A stretch of DNA of 64,000 bases from Salipiger mangrovisoli (GCF_015223355.1 NZ_JADFFK010000008.1:186001-250000), one strand, 5' to 3'. Counted from the stretch's first letter, positions 1 to 8,049 are shown. The notes: generated by a model not told the origin, from the sequence alone. Translations and numbers: made by a program.

Positions 1-1074
1 CGCGAGGCCGATGCCCACGGCGGTATAGGCACCCGCGGCCGGCGTTTCGGCACCGGCGTCGAAGTTCACCACCGAGCGGGAGAATCCGCCGGTGACCGGG
101 AAGCCGCCAGAGAGCGCCGAGCCGATGTTCGACGCGCCTAGGCCGATCAGCTCCTGGTCCGGATCGATGCGCTGGCGGCGCTTGGCGGCGAGGGTCTGGG
201 CGACCGAGACCGATTCCACGAAGCCGATGATCGAGATCAGGATCGCCGGCATCAGCAGCGTTTTCCACATCGTCAGGTCGAAGGAGGGAGCCGAGAGCGG
301 CGGCAGGCCCATGGGCACCTCACCCACGACCTTCACGCCCATCTCGTTGAGCCCTAGTCCCCAGGTCAGCAACGTGGTCACGGCGACCGCAGCGACCGGA
401 CCGGCCTTGGCGAGGATGTCGGCCATGCGCGGGCCGAATCCCATCCTGCGCAAGAGCGGCTTCAGCCCCTTGCGCACCCAGAACAGGAAGGCGGTGGCGG
501 CACCGCCGATGCCGAGCGTGATGAGGTTGGTCTCGGGCAGGTGGGCGATCAGCGCACCGACAAGATCTACCAGCGTGTGACCCTCGGCGCTGATGCCGAA
601 GATATGCTTGAGCTGAGAGGCGGCGATCAGCACGCCCGAGGCGGTGATGAAGCCCGCGATCACCGGGTGGCTGAGGAAGTTGGCCAGAAAGCCGAGGCGC
701 AGCACGCCGATGGCAACGAGGAAGACGCCGGAGATGAAGGCCAGCGTGACCGCGGCCAGAGCGATCTGCGCCGGGTCGCTGAGGCCAAGCTGGCCGATTG
801 CCGCCGCGGTCATGAGCGAGACCACGGCCACCGGCCCGACGGCGAGCGCACGGCTGGTGCCGAAGATCGCATAGGCCACCAACGGCAGGATCGAGGCGTA
901 TAGGCCCATCTCGGCGGGCAGGCCGGCCAGCAGGGCATAGGCCAGCGACTGCGGGATCAGCATGATCGTCACGATCACCGCGGCGACGAGGTCCGAGGTG
1001 GCGGTGTTCCGGTCGTAGCTGCGGGCCCAGTCGAGGATCGGCAGGTAGCGGGTCAGGCGGCGGGAAAGCTGCAT
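1..1074 (-). CDS. SulP family anion transporter (3' end cut off by window edge)
   Basis: The 358 codons visible encode the N-terminal and central membrane part of a SulP/SLC26-type anion permease of the inner membrane. It starts MQLSRRLTRYLPILDW and has the family hallmark IPQSLAYALLAGLP early on, followed by many hydrophobic helices and later the stretch GFVESVSVAQTLAAKRR, with VTGGFSRSVVNFDAGAETP near the edge. Any C-terminal STAS domain would lie outside the window. The ATG at 1074 was chosen because it directly precedes the conserved N-terminus. The gene has its own promoter with an ATTC-N8-GAAT palindrome between -35 and -10, as does the sulfide-quinone-reductase-like gene upstream. That suggests the substrate is a sulfur oxyanion (sulfate, sulfite or thiosulfate) released during sulfide oxidation. 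The family call is firm; the substrate is inference. Confidence 0.93.
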   Translation of the reverse strand, partial: MQLSRRLTRYLPILDWARSYDRNTATSDLVAAVIVTIMLIPQSLAYALLAGLPAEMGLYASILPLVAYAIFGTSRALAVGPVAVVSLMTAAAIGQLGLSDPAQIALAAVTLAFISGVFLVAIGVLRLGFLANFLSHPVIAGFITASGVLIAASQLKHIFGISAEGHTLVDLVGALIAHLPETNLITLGIGGAATAFLFWVRKGLKPLLRRMGFGPRMADILAKAGPVAAVAVTTLLTWGLGLNEMGVKVVGEVPMGLPPLSAPSFDLTMWKTLLMPAILISIIGFVESVSVAQTLAAKRRQRIDPDQELIGLGASNIGSALSGGFPVTGGFSRSVVNFDAGAETPAAGAYTAVGIGLA

Positions 1075-1123
1075 GGGGTGTGGTCCTGAATGACGCTTCC
1101 CCCGGAAGGGGCCGGGGTTTGGA

Positions 1124-1153
1124 CTTATATATTCAATTAGTAGAATTTGTGAA
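1124..1153 (-). promoter_or_regulatory. Candidate sigma70-type promoter of the SulP gene
   Basis: Read on the minus strand, TTCACA (1153-1148) is followed after 16 bases by TATATA (1131-1126), a good -35/-10 pair about 50 bases before the start codon. The AT-rich stretch stands out from the GC-rich surroundings. An operator-like palindrome fills the spacer, so a bound repressor would occlude RNA polymerase. Confidence 0.55.
1131..1146. promoter_or_regulatory. SqrR/BigR-type operator (ATTC-N8-GAAT) before SulP
   Basis: ATTC at 1131-1134 and GAAT at 1143-1146 are separated by exactly eight bases. ATTC-N8-GAAT is the published binding motif of SqrR, the persulfide-sensing ArsR-family repressor of Rhodobacter capsulatus, and is close to the sites of its homologue BigR. 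It lies between the predicted -35 and -10 of the SulP promoter. A second exact match occurs at 2945-2960 before the sulfide-quinone-reductase-like gene. No SqrR-like gene is in the window. Confidence 0.7.
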
Positions 1154-1232
1154 GGGGGGAACCCGTGTTCCTCAGTGTTTCTTTCTGCCGGAATTTTGTC
1201 CGCCAGATTTCCAAATTTGAAGAAAATTCTTT

Positions 1233-2906
1233 TTACGCGCGCGTCACCGGCTCCGGTTTGGCCATCCATTCTTTTCCGCGCAGCATGGCCTTCCAATAGA
1301 TCGGCGGCAGGATCCGCTCCTTCAGCAGCCAGGCGGCGCGACTTGGCTTGGTGCCATCGATCAGCCAGCTGGGAAAACTTGGCAGCAATCTCCCACCGTA
1401 ACCGAACTCGGCGAGCACGATCTTGCCCCGCTCCACCGTCAGCGGGCAGGAGCCGTAACCGTTGTAGCGCGCCACGGGGGCCTTCCCGTCGATGTCCGCG
1501 GCGACGTTCTCGGCCACCACCGGTGCCTGCATCCGCGCCGCCGCGGCGGTCTTGGCATTCGGCGCGTTCATCACGTCGCCGAGGCTCCAGATATTGGCGT
1601 AGCTCTTGTGGCGCAGGGTGCCCTGATCGACGTCGACCCAACCCGCTGGGTCGGCCAGGGGCGAGACTTTGATGAAGTCGGGGGCCGTCTGCGGCGGACA
1701 GACGTGCATCATGTCGAAGTCCACCGTCACCTCTGTCGGCTCGGTGTCGGGTTTGGACACCTTGAAGGTCGCCCTGTGTGCCGGGCCATCCACCGCCACG
1801 AGGTTGTGGAAGAAGTTCAGCTTGGCGCGGTACTTCTCGATGTACGTCTCGAGCGCGGGCACATAGTCCTTCACGCCGAAGAGGACGCCGCCGGCGTTCA
1901 TGAACTCGATTTCAATGCGCGGCAGCACTCCGGTGCGGAGCCAGTGGTCCCCCGAGAGATAGAGCGCCTTCTGCGGCGCGCCGGCGCATTTGATCGGCAT
2001 CGGCGGCTGGGTGAAGAGCGCGCGGCCGCCCTTCAGCCCCTTCACCACCTCCCAGGTATAGGGGGCGAGATCGTAGCGGTAGTTCGAGGTCACGCCGTTC
2101 TTGCCCAGCGTCTCGACAAGGCCTTCGACCGCGTGCCAGTCGAGCTTCAGACCGGGGCAGACGATCAGCCGATCGTATTTCACCACCCGGCAGCCATCGA
2201 GCACCACCGCATTGTCTTCGGGTTCGAAGGCAGCGACGGCGGCCTTGATCCAGTGCACGCCGCGCGGGATCAGGCTGCCCATGGTGCGGGCGGTGGTCTG
2301 CGGCTCGAAGACGCCGCTGCCGACCATGGTCCAGCCGGGCTGGTAGTAGTGGATGTCGGCGGGATCGAGCAGGGCGATGTTCAGGTCGGGCTTGCGCGCC
2401 TTGAGGCTGGCCGAGACGGCAATGCCCGCGGCGCCGCCGCCCACGACCACCACGTCGAAGCGCGCGTCGCCCGTGTCGGTCGGGGTCTTGCCGCCGTTGA
2501 CGATGCGCCGGATCACCCCCGCCATGTCGTAGCCCGCCTGCCGGGTGGCGGCGAGGATCTGCGGCGGCTGCAGGCTGCCGGCCTGGCTGAGGGACCAAAG
2601 CGTGGCAGAACGCGTGCCGCTGCGGCAGTAGGCCAGCACCGGGCCGGGCAGCTCGCGCAGCGCCTTGCCGAAGGTCGCGGCATCGGCGTCCTGTACCTTG
2701 CCCGTAACGACGGGAATGTAGCGCGCCTCGAGCCCGGCGTCTTTCGCCGCGGCCTCGATCTCTTCGAAGTTCGGCTGATCCGCGCCCTCGCCGTCGGGAC
2801 GGTTGCAGATGATGGCGCGGTAGCCTGCCATGGCAACAAGCCCCACGTCGGCAGCGGTGATCTGCGGCGAGGCTGCGAAATCGTCGGTGATCTTGCGAAT
2901 GTCCAC
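1233..2906 (-). CDS. DUF442 phosphatase-like / sulfide:quinone oxidoreductase-like fusion protein
   Basis: A 557-residue two-domain protein. Residues 1-125 are a DUF442 (Blh/TIGR01244) domain with the phosphatase-like loop YCRSGTRSATLW, whose cysteine is residue 94. From about residue 150 there is an FAD/NAD(P) oxidoreductase beginning FDVVVVGGGAAG, of the type II sulfide:quinone reductase class. Cysteines sit in VCPGLKLDW, PIKCAGAPQKALYL and VCPPQTAPDF, where redox-active cysteines are expected. Known relatives oxidise sulfide to persulfide/polysulfide and pass electrons to quinone at the membrane; DUF442 domains accompany persulfide metabolism. GTG at 2906 was chosen as start because GGGAGG lies 7 bases upstream. 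A TTG five codons earlier is open but overlaps that ribosome site. Its own operator implies induction by sulfide. Confidence 0.88.
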   Translation of the reverse strand: MDIRKITDDFAASPQITAADVGLVAMAGYRAIICNRPDGEGADQPNFEEIEAAAKDAGLEARYIPVVTGKVQDADAATFGKALRELPGPVLAYCRSGTRSATLWSLSQAGSLQPPQILAATRQAGYDMAGVIRRIVNGGKTPTDTGDARFDVVVVGGGAAGIAVSASLKARKPDLNIALLDPADIHYYQPGWTMVGSGVFEPQTTARTMGSLIPRGVHWIKAAVAAFEPEDNAVVLDGCRVVKYDRLIVCPGLKLDWHAVEGLVETLGKNGVTSNYRYDLAPYTWEVVKGLKGGRALFTQPPMPIKCAGAPQKALYLSGDHWLRTGVLPRIEIEFMNAGGVLFGVKDYVPALETYIEKYRAKLNFFHNLVAVDGPAHRATFKVSKPDTEPTEVTVDFDMMHVCPPQTAPDFIKVSPLADPAGWVDVDQGTLRHKSYANIWSLGDVMNAPNAKTAAAARMQAPVVAENVAADIDGKAPVARYNGYGSCPLTVERGKIVLAEFGYGGRLLPSFPSWLIDGTKPSRAAWLLKERILPPIYWKAMLRGKEWMAKPEPVTRA

Positions 2907-2944
2907 GAGAAGTCCTCCCAACTCGATTCGCGAAGATCATACAC

Positions 2945-2960
2945 ATTCCAAACTAGGAAT
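2945..2960. promoter_or_regulatory. SqrR/BigR-type operator (ATTC-N8-GAAT) before the SQR-like gene
   Basis: ATTC (2945-2948) and GAAT (2957-2960) are eight bases apart. The palindrome extends to CATTCC-N6-GGAATG at 2944-2961. It ends 38 bases before the GTG start and abuts a possible minus-strand -10 TATGAT (2941-2936). It is the same motif class as at 1131-1146, so both genes probably belong to one persulfide-responsive regulon. Confidence 0.72.
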
Positions 2961-3030
2961 GCATTTGGTTCGGCGGAACGGTCCCGACCACATTGTCGCA
3001 GGGGCCTTGCGCATCGGGCTGTCCGCAACG

Positions 3031-3060
3031 AAAAACGCCGCCCCGAGGGACGGCGTTTTC
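3031..3060. terminator. Terminator downstream of rpmE
   Basis: AAAACGCCG (3032-3040) pairs with CGGCGTTTT (3051-3059) around a GC-rich loop. On the minus strand the stem is followed by a run of T. It closes the rplS-rpmE transcript and could also work in the other direction. Confidence 0.75.
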
Positions 3061-3081
3061 CGAAATCCGGAAGGGATGGGA

Positions 3082-3303
3082 TCAGAAGCCCAGGCCTTCG
3101 TATTTCTTCTTGAACTTCGACACGCGGCCGCCGGCGTCCAGCAGGCGCGACGAGCCACCAGTCCAGGCCGGGTGCACCGTGGGGTCGATGTCGAGCGACA
3201 TCTGGTCGCCTTCTTTGCCCCAGGTGGAACGGGTCTGGTAGATGGTGCCGTCGGTCATCTTGACGTCGATGACGTGATAGTCGGGGTGGATGCCCTTTTT
3301 CAT
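3082..3303 (-). CDS. rpmE: 50S ribosomal protein L31
   Basis: 73 residues starting [19 protein letters not shown], the bL31 signature of the large ribosomal subunit. The zinc-binding CxxC pairs of the Cys-plus form are absent (there is no cysteine), so this is the zinc-independent form usual in alphaproteobacteria. The ATG is preceded by TAAGGAGAGACGTC, in which the rplS stop codon overlaps the Shine-Dalgarno, so translation is probably coupled to rplS 11 bases upstream. A terminator follows. Confidence 0.96.
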   Translation of the reverse strand: MKKGIHPDYHVIDVKMTDGTIYQTRSTWGKEGDQMSLDIDPTVHPAWTGGSSRLLDAGGRVSKFKKKYEGLGF

Positions 3304-3314
3304 GACGTCTCTCC

Positions 3315-3698
3315 TTATGCGTCGGCGCCGGCGAGCGGCTTGTAGTTGGTCTGCTCCACGATGCGGGCAGATTTGCCGCGGCGCGAACGCAGGTAGTAGA
3401 GCTTGGCGCGGCGGACTTTACCGCGGCGCACCACCTCGATCGAATCGATGTTGGTGGCATAGAGCGGGAAGACGCGCTCGACGCCTTCACCGAAGGAAAT
3501 CTTGCGGACGGTGAACGAGCCGGCGATGCCCTTGCCGTTCTTACGGCTGATGCAGACGCCTTCGTAGTTCTGCACGCGGGTGCGCGTGCCTTCGGTCACC
3601 TTGTAGCCGACGCGCACGGTGTCGCCGGGCTTGAAATCGGGGATGGTTTTCCCCAGGGCGGCAATTTGTTCCGCCTCGAGCTGTGCGATCAGATCCAT
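3315..3698 (-). CDS. rplS: 50S ribosomal protein L19
   Basis: 127 residues, [17 protein letters not shown] at the N-terminus and the bL19 core [27 protein letters not shown] and [14 protein letters not shown]. It sits at the 30S-50S interface. It follows trmD in the conserved rpsP-rimM-trmD-rplS order, but 355 bases separate it from trmD, so it may have its own promoter. It is coupled to rpmE downstream. Confidence 0.97.
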   Translation of the reverse strand: MDLIAQLEAEQIAALGKTIPDFKPGDTVRVGYKVTEGTRTRVQNYEGVCISRKNGKGIAGSFTVRKISFGEGVERVFPLYATNIDSIEVVRRGKVRRAKLYYLRSRRGKSARIVEQTNYKPLAGADA

Positions 3699-4053
3699 CT
3701 GACGCTCTCCTATCTGCTCACGGTTTGTCCCGTGAAGGTGTCGCGTTCCCAGAGCTCCGCGTCTTCGTTCGGGTCCGCCGCAGCGCCCGCCGGAGATGAC
3801 AACATCATTATCTTCTTGTCAGCCTGAGGCTGCGTCCGGTCCGCTCGGACCGCGCCGAAGAAACGCGGGAGGCGGGAACGAACGAATCCACGAGCACCCT
3901 GAGGGGCGTCGCGGATTGGCGCGATATAGGCGGGGAAGCTGTCTGGATCAAGCGCAAACTGCGGGTATCGACCGCGCGCGGCGCCCTCAAGAGCGAGGGG
4001 CGCTGCCCCTCGCGCTCCCCGGGATACTTCTTCCTAGAAGAAGGGCAGGGCGG
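3699..4053. other. trmD-rplS intergenic region
   Basis: 355 bases without a convincing gene. The half next to trmD carries a GC-rich hairpin (3993-4013) and a copy of the dispersed element described separately (4021-4043). The half next to rplS presumably holds the rplS leader and promoter, but no clear -35/-10 pair was seen. The unusual length for a gap inside this operon suggests rplS-rpmE are transcribed separately. Confidence 0.5.
3993..4043 (+). repeat. Dispersed intergenic element, copy A (hairpin plus core)
   Basis: GCGAGGGG / CCCCTCGC forms a hairpin at 3993-4013, then CCCC, then the core GGGATACTT-CTT-CCTAGAAGAAG at 4021-4043. The core can itself fold (CTTCTTC / GAAGAAG around CTA). 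Its sequence matches the elements near 23.3 kb and 26.8 kb. Unlike those, it lies antisense to the gene whose stop it adjoins (trmD). Confidence 0.7.
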
Positions 4054-4863
4054 TCAGGATTTATCCTGGGCGACGCGCGCTTCATGCGCCTGCCAGAGGT
4101 CGGGACGGCGGGCGCGGGTGATCTCTTCGGATTGCGCGCGGCGCCAGGCGTCGATTGCGGCGTGGTTGCCCGAGAGCAGCACGTCGGGAACCCGGTGGCC
4201 CTGCCACTCGGCGGGGCGGGTGTATTGCGGATGCTCGAGCAGCCCGTGGGAGAAGCTCTCGTCCTCGGTGGAGGAGGCATTGCCGAGCACGCCGGGGATC
4301 AGCCGGATGGTCGCATCGAGCAGCATCTGCGCGGCGATTTCGCCGCCGGTGAGCACGAAGTCGCCCAGCGAGACCTCGATGATCCGGTAGTGGTCGATGA
4401 CCCGCTGGTCGAGCCCCTCGAAGCGGCCGCAGATCAGCGTGACACCAGGCTCCTGCGCCAGGCGCTGCGCCATCTGCTGGTCGAAGCGGCGGCCGCGCGG
4501 GCTGAGGTAGATGAGCGGCGCGCGGGATGGCATGCGGGCGCGGGCGTGCTCGATGGCGCGACTCATCACGTCCGGGCGCAACACCATGCCGGCGCCGCCG
4601 CCGGCGGGCGTATCGTCGACGTTGCGGTGCTTGCCCTCGCCGAACTCGCGCAGCGACACGGTGCTGAGCTGCCAGAGACCGTCCTGCAGGGCACGGCCGG
4701 TCAGCGAGTGGCCCAGCACACCGGGAAAGGCGTCCGGCAGCAGGGTGATCACCTGGGCCTGGAAGGCGCGGGCCAATTCCGGCGAGCTGGTCATGAGCTC
4801 GCGCGGGGTGAGGCTGGGGCGGATGGTCTTGCGGCCCGAGGCGCGCTGCGGTGTGTCGGTCAT
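4054..4863 (-). CDS. trmD: tRNA (guanine(37)-N1)-methyltransferase
   Basis: About 269 residues. TrmD uses SAM to methylate G37 next to the anticodon and prevents frameshifting. Seen here are the SPOUT-family trefoil-knot features: ELARAFQAQVITLLPDAFPG at the N-terminal part, YLSPRGRRFDQQMAQRLA, LICGRFEGLDQRVIDHYRI and SLGDFVLTGGEIAAQMLLDA. Start ATG at 4863 has AAGGA just upstream. An in-frame extension to 4929 is Arg-rich, unlike the family, and was discarded. Downstream lies a long gap before rplS. Confidence 0.95.
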   Translation of the reverse strand: MTDTPQRASGRKTIRPSLTPRELMTSSPELARAFQAQVITLLPDAFPGVLGHSLTGRALQDGLWQLSTVSLREFGEGKHRNVDDTPAGGGAGMVLRPDVMSRAIEHARARMPSRAPLIYLSPRGRRFDQQMAQRLAQEPGVTLICGRFEGLDQRVIDHYRIIEVSLGDFVLTGGEIAAQMLLDATIRLIPGVLGNASSTEDESFSHGLLEHPQYTRPAEWQGHRVPDVLLSGNHAAIDAWRRAQSEEITRARRPDLWQAHEARVAQDKS

Positions 4864-4954
4864 GTCGGCTGTCCTTGTCGCGCCCCGTCTAGCGGTGCAG
4901 CGCGCCCGGCTCAAGTCATCCTGTGGCAAGATCGCGACCGCCAGAAGCGGCGGG

Positions 4955-5563
4955 TCAGGCGCTTTGGGCGATGGGGCGCTCGGGAAGGATGGCGTAGGCC
5001 GCTGCGATCTGCGTTACCCGTTCGTGCAGGTCGAGCACCATGTCCGGCTGTCGGAAACAGCGGGCGAGCCCGCCGGCGCGCTCCGGCGTGGCGCGCAGCA
5101 GCAGGGCGAGCAGCCAGAATTCCGTCACTGCGCAGGGGGAGAGCCCGTCGGCGGTCTGCGCCCGCTGCGAGGCCAGGCCGCGTTCGAGGATCCGGCGGAT
5201 GGCGTGCTCGGGGCTTTCCGGGGCGGGGCCGCGCGGCGCGGGGCTGCTCAGCAGCCGGGTGAGCTCTGCCCGCATCTGGCGCTGCGGGGGAAAGGGCAGC
5301 GGCGGCTCGCGCAGGGTGCGTCGGCACAGCAGCAGGGGGCGCGCGGCGCGGCGGCGGTGCAGCGACGAGCGCGTGGCCAGCACGGCCAGAATCGCGAGGA
5401 TCCAGATGGCGGCGAGCAGGTGCAGCGACTCGGGAGTCAGAAGCGCGGCGCAGATGGCCAGTACGACGGCGGCAAGGATGGAGAGCAGCACACCGGGCGC
5501 ATGGCGGTGCCGGAGGCGGAAACCGAAAACTGAAAACACCGAACACACCCTCGGGCCAAACAC
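4955..5563 (-). CDS. Hypothetical small membrane protein between rimM and trmD
   Basis: 202 residues, not recognised. An N-terminal hydrophobic block (LLSILAAVVLAICAALL and LLAAIWILAILAVLA) suggests two membrane helices, followed by a basic, Arg/Pro-rich cytoplasmic region with a helical C-terminus. It lies in the same orientation as the ribosomal genes, in the gap between rimM and trmD where most bacteria have nothing. GTG at 5563 is the earliest start; several GTG codons follow and none has a strong Shine-Dalgarno. Overlapping frames on both strands are also open in this GC-rich stretch, so the coding call rests on the hydrophobic pattern and orientation. Confidence 0.5.
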   Translation of the reverse strand: MFGPRVCSVFSVFGFRLRHRHAPGVLLSILAAVVLAICAALLTPESLHLLAAIWILAILAVLATRSSLHRRRAARPLLLCRRTLREPPLPFPPQRQMRAELTRLLSSPAPRGPAPESPEHAIRRILERGLASQRAQTADGLSPCAVTEFWLLALLLRATPERAGGLARCFRQPDMVLDLHERVTQIAAAYAILPERPIAQSA

Positions 5564-5726
5564 TTGATTAACCGTAACACAGATGCGCCGAATTTAGGAC
5601 AAAATCAGAAAGGGACCAGCTTCCGCCGGCTCCAGCAGAACAATATTGAAAATCTTGGCGTCTCGTTTCCGGCAAGCGTCCGGTCTCAGCCTGCGGTTGT
5701 GACCCGAGGGGAGGGGGCGGGCACGC

Positions 5727-6233
5727 TCAGTCCAGCAGACCCTCGGGCGGATCGGCGATGATCCGGCCGGATCCGAGGTCCACCGTGGGCACGACGGCGC
5801 GGGTGAAGGGCAGCAACACGGTCGATGCGGCACCGGGCACGATCAACTCCAGAAGGTCGGATGCGCCGTGGTTGAGCACCGCCTTCACCTTGCCGATCTC
5901 GACACCGCCGGTGTCGAGCACGGTGAGCCCGATGAGGTCGGTGTAATAGTATTCATCGTCGGGCAGGTCGGGCAGACGGTCGCGCGGGGCAAAGAGCTGG
6001 AGACCCTTCAGCGCGTCGGCCTCCTCCTTGGTGCGTACGCCGGAAAGCCGCGCGGCAAAGCCCCCCTTCAGCGGGCGGGTGATCTGCAGATCGAAGCTGC
6101 GGCTGCCGTCCTCGGAGGTGAGCGGGGCATAGTCGGCGATCGCTTCGGGGTCGGCGGTGTAGCTTTTCAGCCGGACTTCGCCGTGAACGCCAAAGGCGCC
6201 GCCCAAAACGCCGACACAGATCATCTCGTCCAC
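5727..6233 (-). CDS. rimM: Ribosome maturation factor RimM
   Basis: 168 residues, with the N-terminal [21 protein letters not shown] signature and the PRC-barrel half ([41 protein letters not shown]). RimM binds S19 and helps assemble the 30S head. GTG at 6233 was chosen because GGGAGG lies about 10 bases upstream; an ATG three codons in is the alternative. It is separated from rpsP by a MipA-like gene and a terminator, unlike the usual tight rpsP-rimM pair. Confidence 0.95.
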   Translation of the reverse strand: MDEMICVGVLGGAFGVHGEVRLKSYTADPEAIADYAPLTSEDGSRSFDLQITRPLKGGFAARLSGVRTKEEADALKGLQLFAPRDRLPDLPDDEYYYTDLIGLTVLDTGGVEIGKVKAVLNHGASDLLELIVPGAASTVLLPFTRAVVPTVDLGSGRIIADPPEGLLD

Positions 6234-6342
6234 TTCGATGCGCCTCCCGTCATTGCGCTTGTCCAGCCCCTTGCGCGCAACGCAGGAGCCGGTGACGGCG
6301 GGGATAGCGCGAGCCGGAGGTCCTTGGCAATCGCGGAGAGGC

Positions 6343-7185
6343 TCAGAAACGCAGGTTGAAGACCCGTGTGACCCCGATGCGGAAGCGCCATTGGTCGTTG
6401 TCGCCGGTGTCGACGATCGGGCTGTCGGCGGCGTCCCCCTGAAGGTTGTCCCAGTTCAGCGCGCTTTCGACCCCCCAGACATCGTTGATCTTGTACCGCG
6501 CACCAAGCTGGATGCCGGCGCTGATCAGGCCGCCATCGGGATCATAGGCGGGAAGACTGGCGGTTGCCTCGTCGGGATCGACGCCGGAATAGGTGTCGAT
6601 GAACTCGTCATTGGCCCAGATGAACCGCGGCCCCACGGTCAGTCGCCAGCGGTCGTCGGGGCGTGCGACATAGTCGACGCCGATCGAGCCGACGTATCCC
6701 TCGTGCCCGCCGAAGCCCCGCCGGATATCGGCGAAGGCCTCGTAGTTCGGACCGGCGAAGCCGATGCCGAACCCCAGTTCATAGCTCGGGTCGATGTCGT
6801 GAAGGCTCTCGAGATCCGGGTCCTTGCTGGCGTCACGCTCGCCGAGGTAGCGGAAGGAGCCGTGGAAATCCCAGCCGTAGTCCTCGGCCCAAGGGTCTGT
6901 CTCGCCCAGTTCGGGCAGGCCGCGCAGGCGTAGATGCCGGAAGCGGAAACCGATGTCGGGACCGACGTCATATTCATCCGAACCGAAGAATTTCGGCTGG
7001 GTGGCGACGCCGGCACGCAGCGTGAAAGTGAAGCTGTTGCCCGGCGATTGGGTCGAGGTGACCGGCTGGGCCACGGCGGTGCCATCGCCGATGGTTTCGG
7101 GCGTCACGAAGTCCTGCGCCAGCGCGGGACCGGCGAGCAGCGCGGCGGCAAGCGTAAGGGGCATCAATTGGCGGAGCAGCGGCAT
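6343..7185 (-). CDS. MipA/OmpV family outer-membrane protein
   Basis: 280 residues. The N-terminus [19 protein letters not shown] with PALAQ is a classical Sec signal peptide. The mature part is rich in alternating aromatic/polar strands ([54 protein letters not shown]) and ends in Phe, as outer-membrane beta-barrels do. Phe-Gly-Ser-Asp near the start of the barrel is typical of the MipA/OmpV family, whose members serve as scaffold or small-molecule porins. The ATG at 7185 was chosen because it begins the signal peptide. It lies between rpsP and rimM, apparently an insertion into the ribosomal operon, behind the rpsP terminator. Confidence 0.85.
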   Translation of the reverse strand: MPLLRQLMPLTLAAALLAGPALAQDFVTPETIGDGTAVAQPVTSTQSPGNSFTFTLRAGVATQPKFFGSDEYDVGPDIGFRFRHLRLRGLPELGETDPWAEDYGWDFHGSFRYLGERDASKDPDLESLHDIDPSYELGFGIGFAGPNYEAFADIRRGFGGHEGYVGSIGVDYVARPDDRWRLTVGPRFIWANDEFIDTYSGVDPDEATASLPAYDPDGGLISAGIQLGARYKINDVWGVESALNWDNLQGDAADSPIVDTGDNDQWRFRIGVTRVFNLRF

Positions 7186-7261
7186 GGCAGAAATCCCGGT
7201 GTTCGCAAGGCAGTGCTGGCGGGATGGTAGGGCGCGGATGCAAGTTATCCAAGCGTCAACC

Positions 7262-7294
7262 AAAAAGGGTGCGCAGGATTTCTCCTGCGCACCC
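7262..7294 (-). terminator. Strong terminator after rpsP
   Basis: GGGTGCGCAGGA (7267-7278) pairs perfectly with TCCTGCGCACCC (7283-7294) around a four-base loop. On the minus strand it is followed by TTTTT (7266-7262). It ends the ffh-to-rpsP transcript and cuts rpsP off from rimM/trmD/rplS. Confidence 0.88.
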
Positions 7295-7322
7295 CTTATT
7301 GTGGCATTGATGCCGCGGAGAA

Positions 7323-7706
7323 TTACTCTGCGGAGTCCTCTGCCGGTGCTGCTGCGGCCTCTGCGGCAGCGGCGGCTTTTGCGGCCTTGGCTTCGGCGCG
7401 CTCGGTGGCTGCCTTGCCCGGAACGGCTTTCTTGGGGTTGCTGCGCTCTTTCTTCGCGACAACGCCTGCGGCTTCCAGGAAGCGTGCAACGCGGTCGGTC
7501 GGCTGGGCGCCCTGGCCCATCCAGTACTGGACGCGCTCGACGTCCATGATCACGCGGCGCTCGTCGTCCTTGGCGAGCAGCGGGTTGTAGGTGCCGAGCT
7601 TCTCGATGAAGCGGCCGTCACGCGGCATGCGCGAGTCGGATGCGACGATTGCGTAGTGGGGGCGCTTCTTGCTGCCGCCGCGGGCGAGACGGATTTTCAT
7701 GGCCAT
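7323..7706 (-). CDS. rpsP: 30S ribosomal protein S16
   Basis: 127 residues; the core [19 protein letters not shown] and [15 protein letters not shown] are bS16. As often in alphaproteobacteria, a C-terminal Ala/Lys/Glu-rich tail (from about residue 95) extends beyond the E. coli protein. It begins MAMKIRL; the ATG at 7706 has a purine-rich AAGGAGATACCCCA just before it. It is preceded by chorismate mutase and followed by a strong terminator. Confidence 0.97.
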   Translation of the reverse strand: MAMKIRLARGGSKKRPHYAIVASDSRMPRDGRFIEKLGTYNPLLAKDDERRVIMDVERVQYWMGQGAQPTDRVARFLEAAGVVAKKERSNPKKAVPGKAATERAEAKAAKAAAAAEAAAAPAEDSAE

Positions 7707-7752
7707 TGGGGTATCTCCTTAAGAATGGCGTTGGGTGACGGGCGAGGCCCTG

Positions 7753-8049
7753 TCAGGATTGGTGTTTTTCGTGGTGCTTGATGACTTCCTGAATGATGAA
7801 ATTCAGGAATTTCTCGGCGAAGGCCGGATCGAGATCCGCTTTCTCCGCCAGATCCTTGAGCCGCGCGATCTGCTGCTCTTCGCGCGCGGGGTCGGAGGGG
7901 GGCAGATCGTGGGTGGCTTTCAGCACCCCCACGGACTGCGTGTGCTTGAACCGCTCGGCGAGCGTGAACACGAGGATCGCGTCCAGCCGGTCGATGCTTT
8001 CGCGGTGCTCTTTCAGAAGGTCTGCGGCGCGGGCGGCGGGATCACTCAT
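7753..8049 (-). CDS. Chorismate mutase (AroQ type)
   Basis: 98 residues of all-alpha AroQ fold: LLKEHRESIDRLDAILVFTLAERF, with the conserved substrate-binding pattern R-x-x-I-D-x-L-D and HTQSVGVLKATHDLPPSDP, then the third helix AEKFLNFIIQEVIKHHEKH. It converts chorismate to prephenate for Phe/Tyr synthesis. ATG at 8049 is preceded by AAAGGAGCCGAGC; this start overlaps the stop of a small upstream frame as ATGA. Placement between ffh and rpsP is characteristic of Rhodobacterales. Confidence 0.9.
   Translation of the reverse strand: MSDPAARAADLLKEHRESIDRLDAILVFTLAERFKHTQSVGVLKATHDLPPSDPAREEQQIARLKDLAEKADLDPAFAEKFLNFIIQEVIKHHEKHQS

Noticed and set aside
1608-3113. A 501-codon plus-strand frame over the SQR-like gene
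   Set aside because: Antisense shadow of a clear two-domain protein; it also runs across the operator and into the rpmE terminator.
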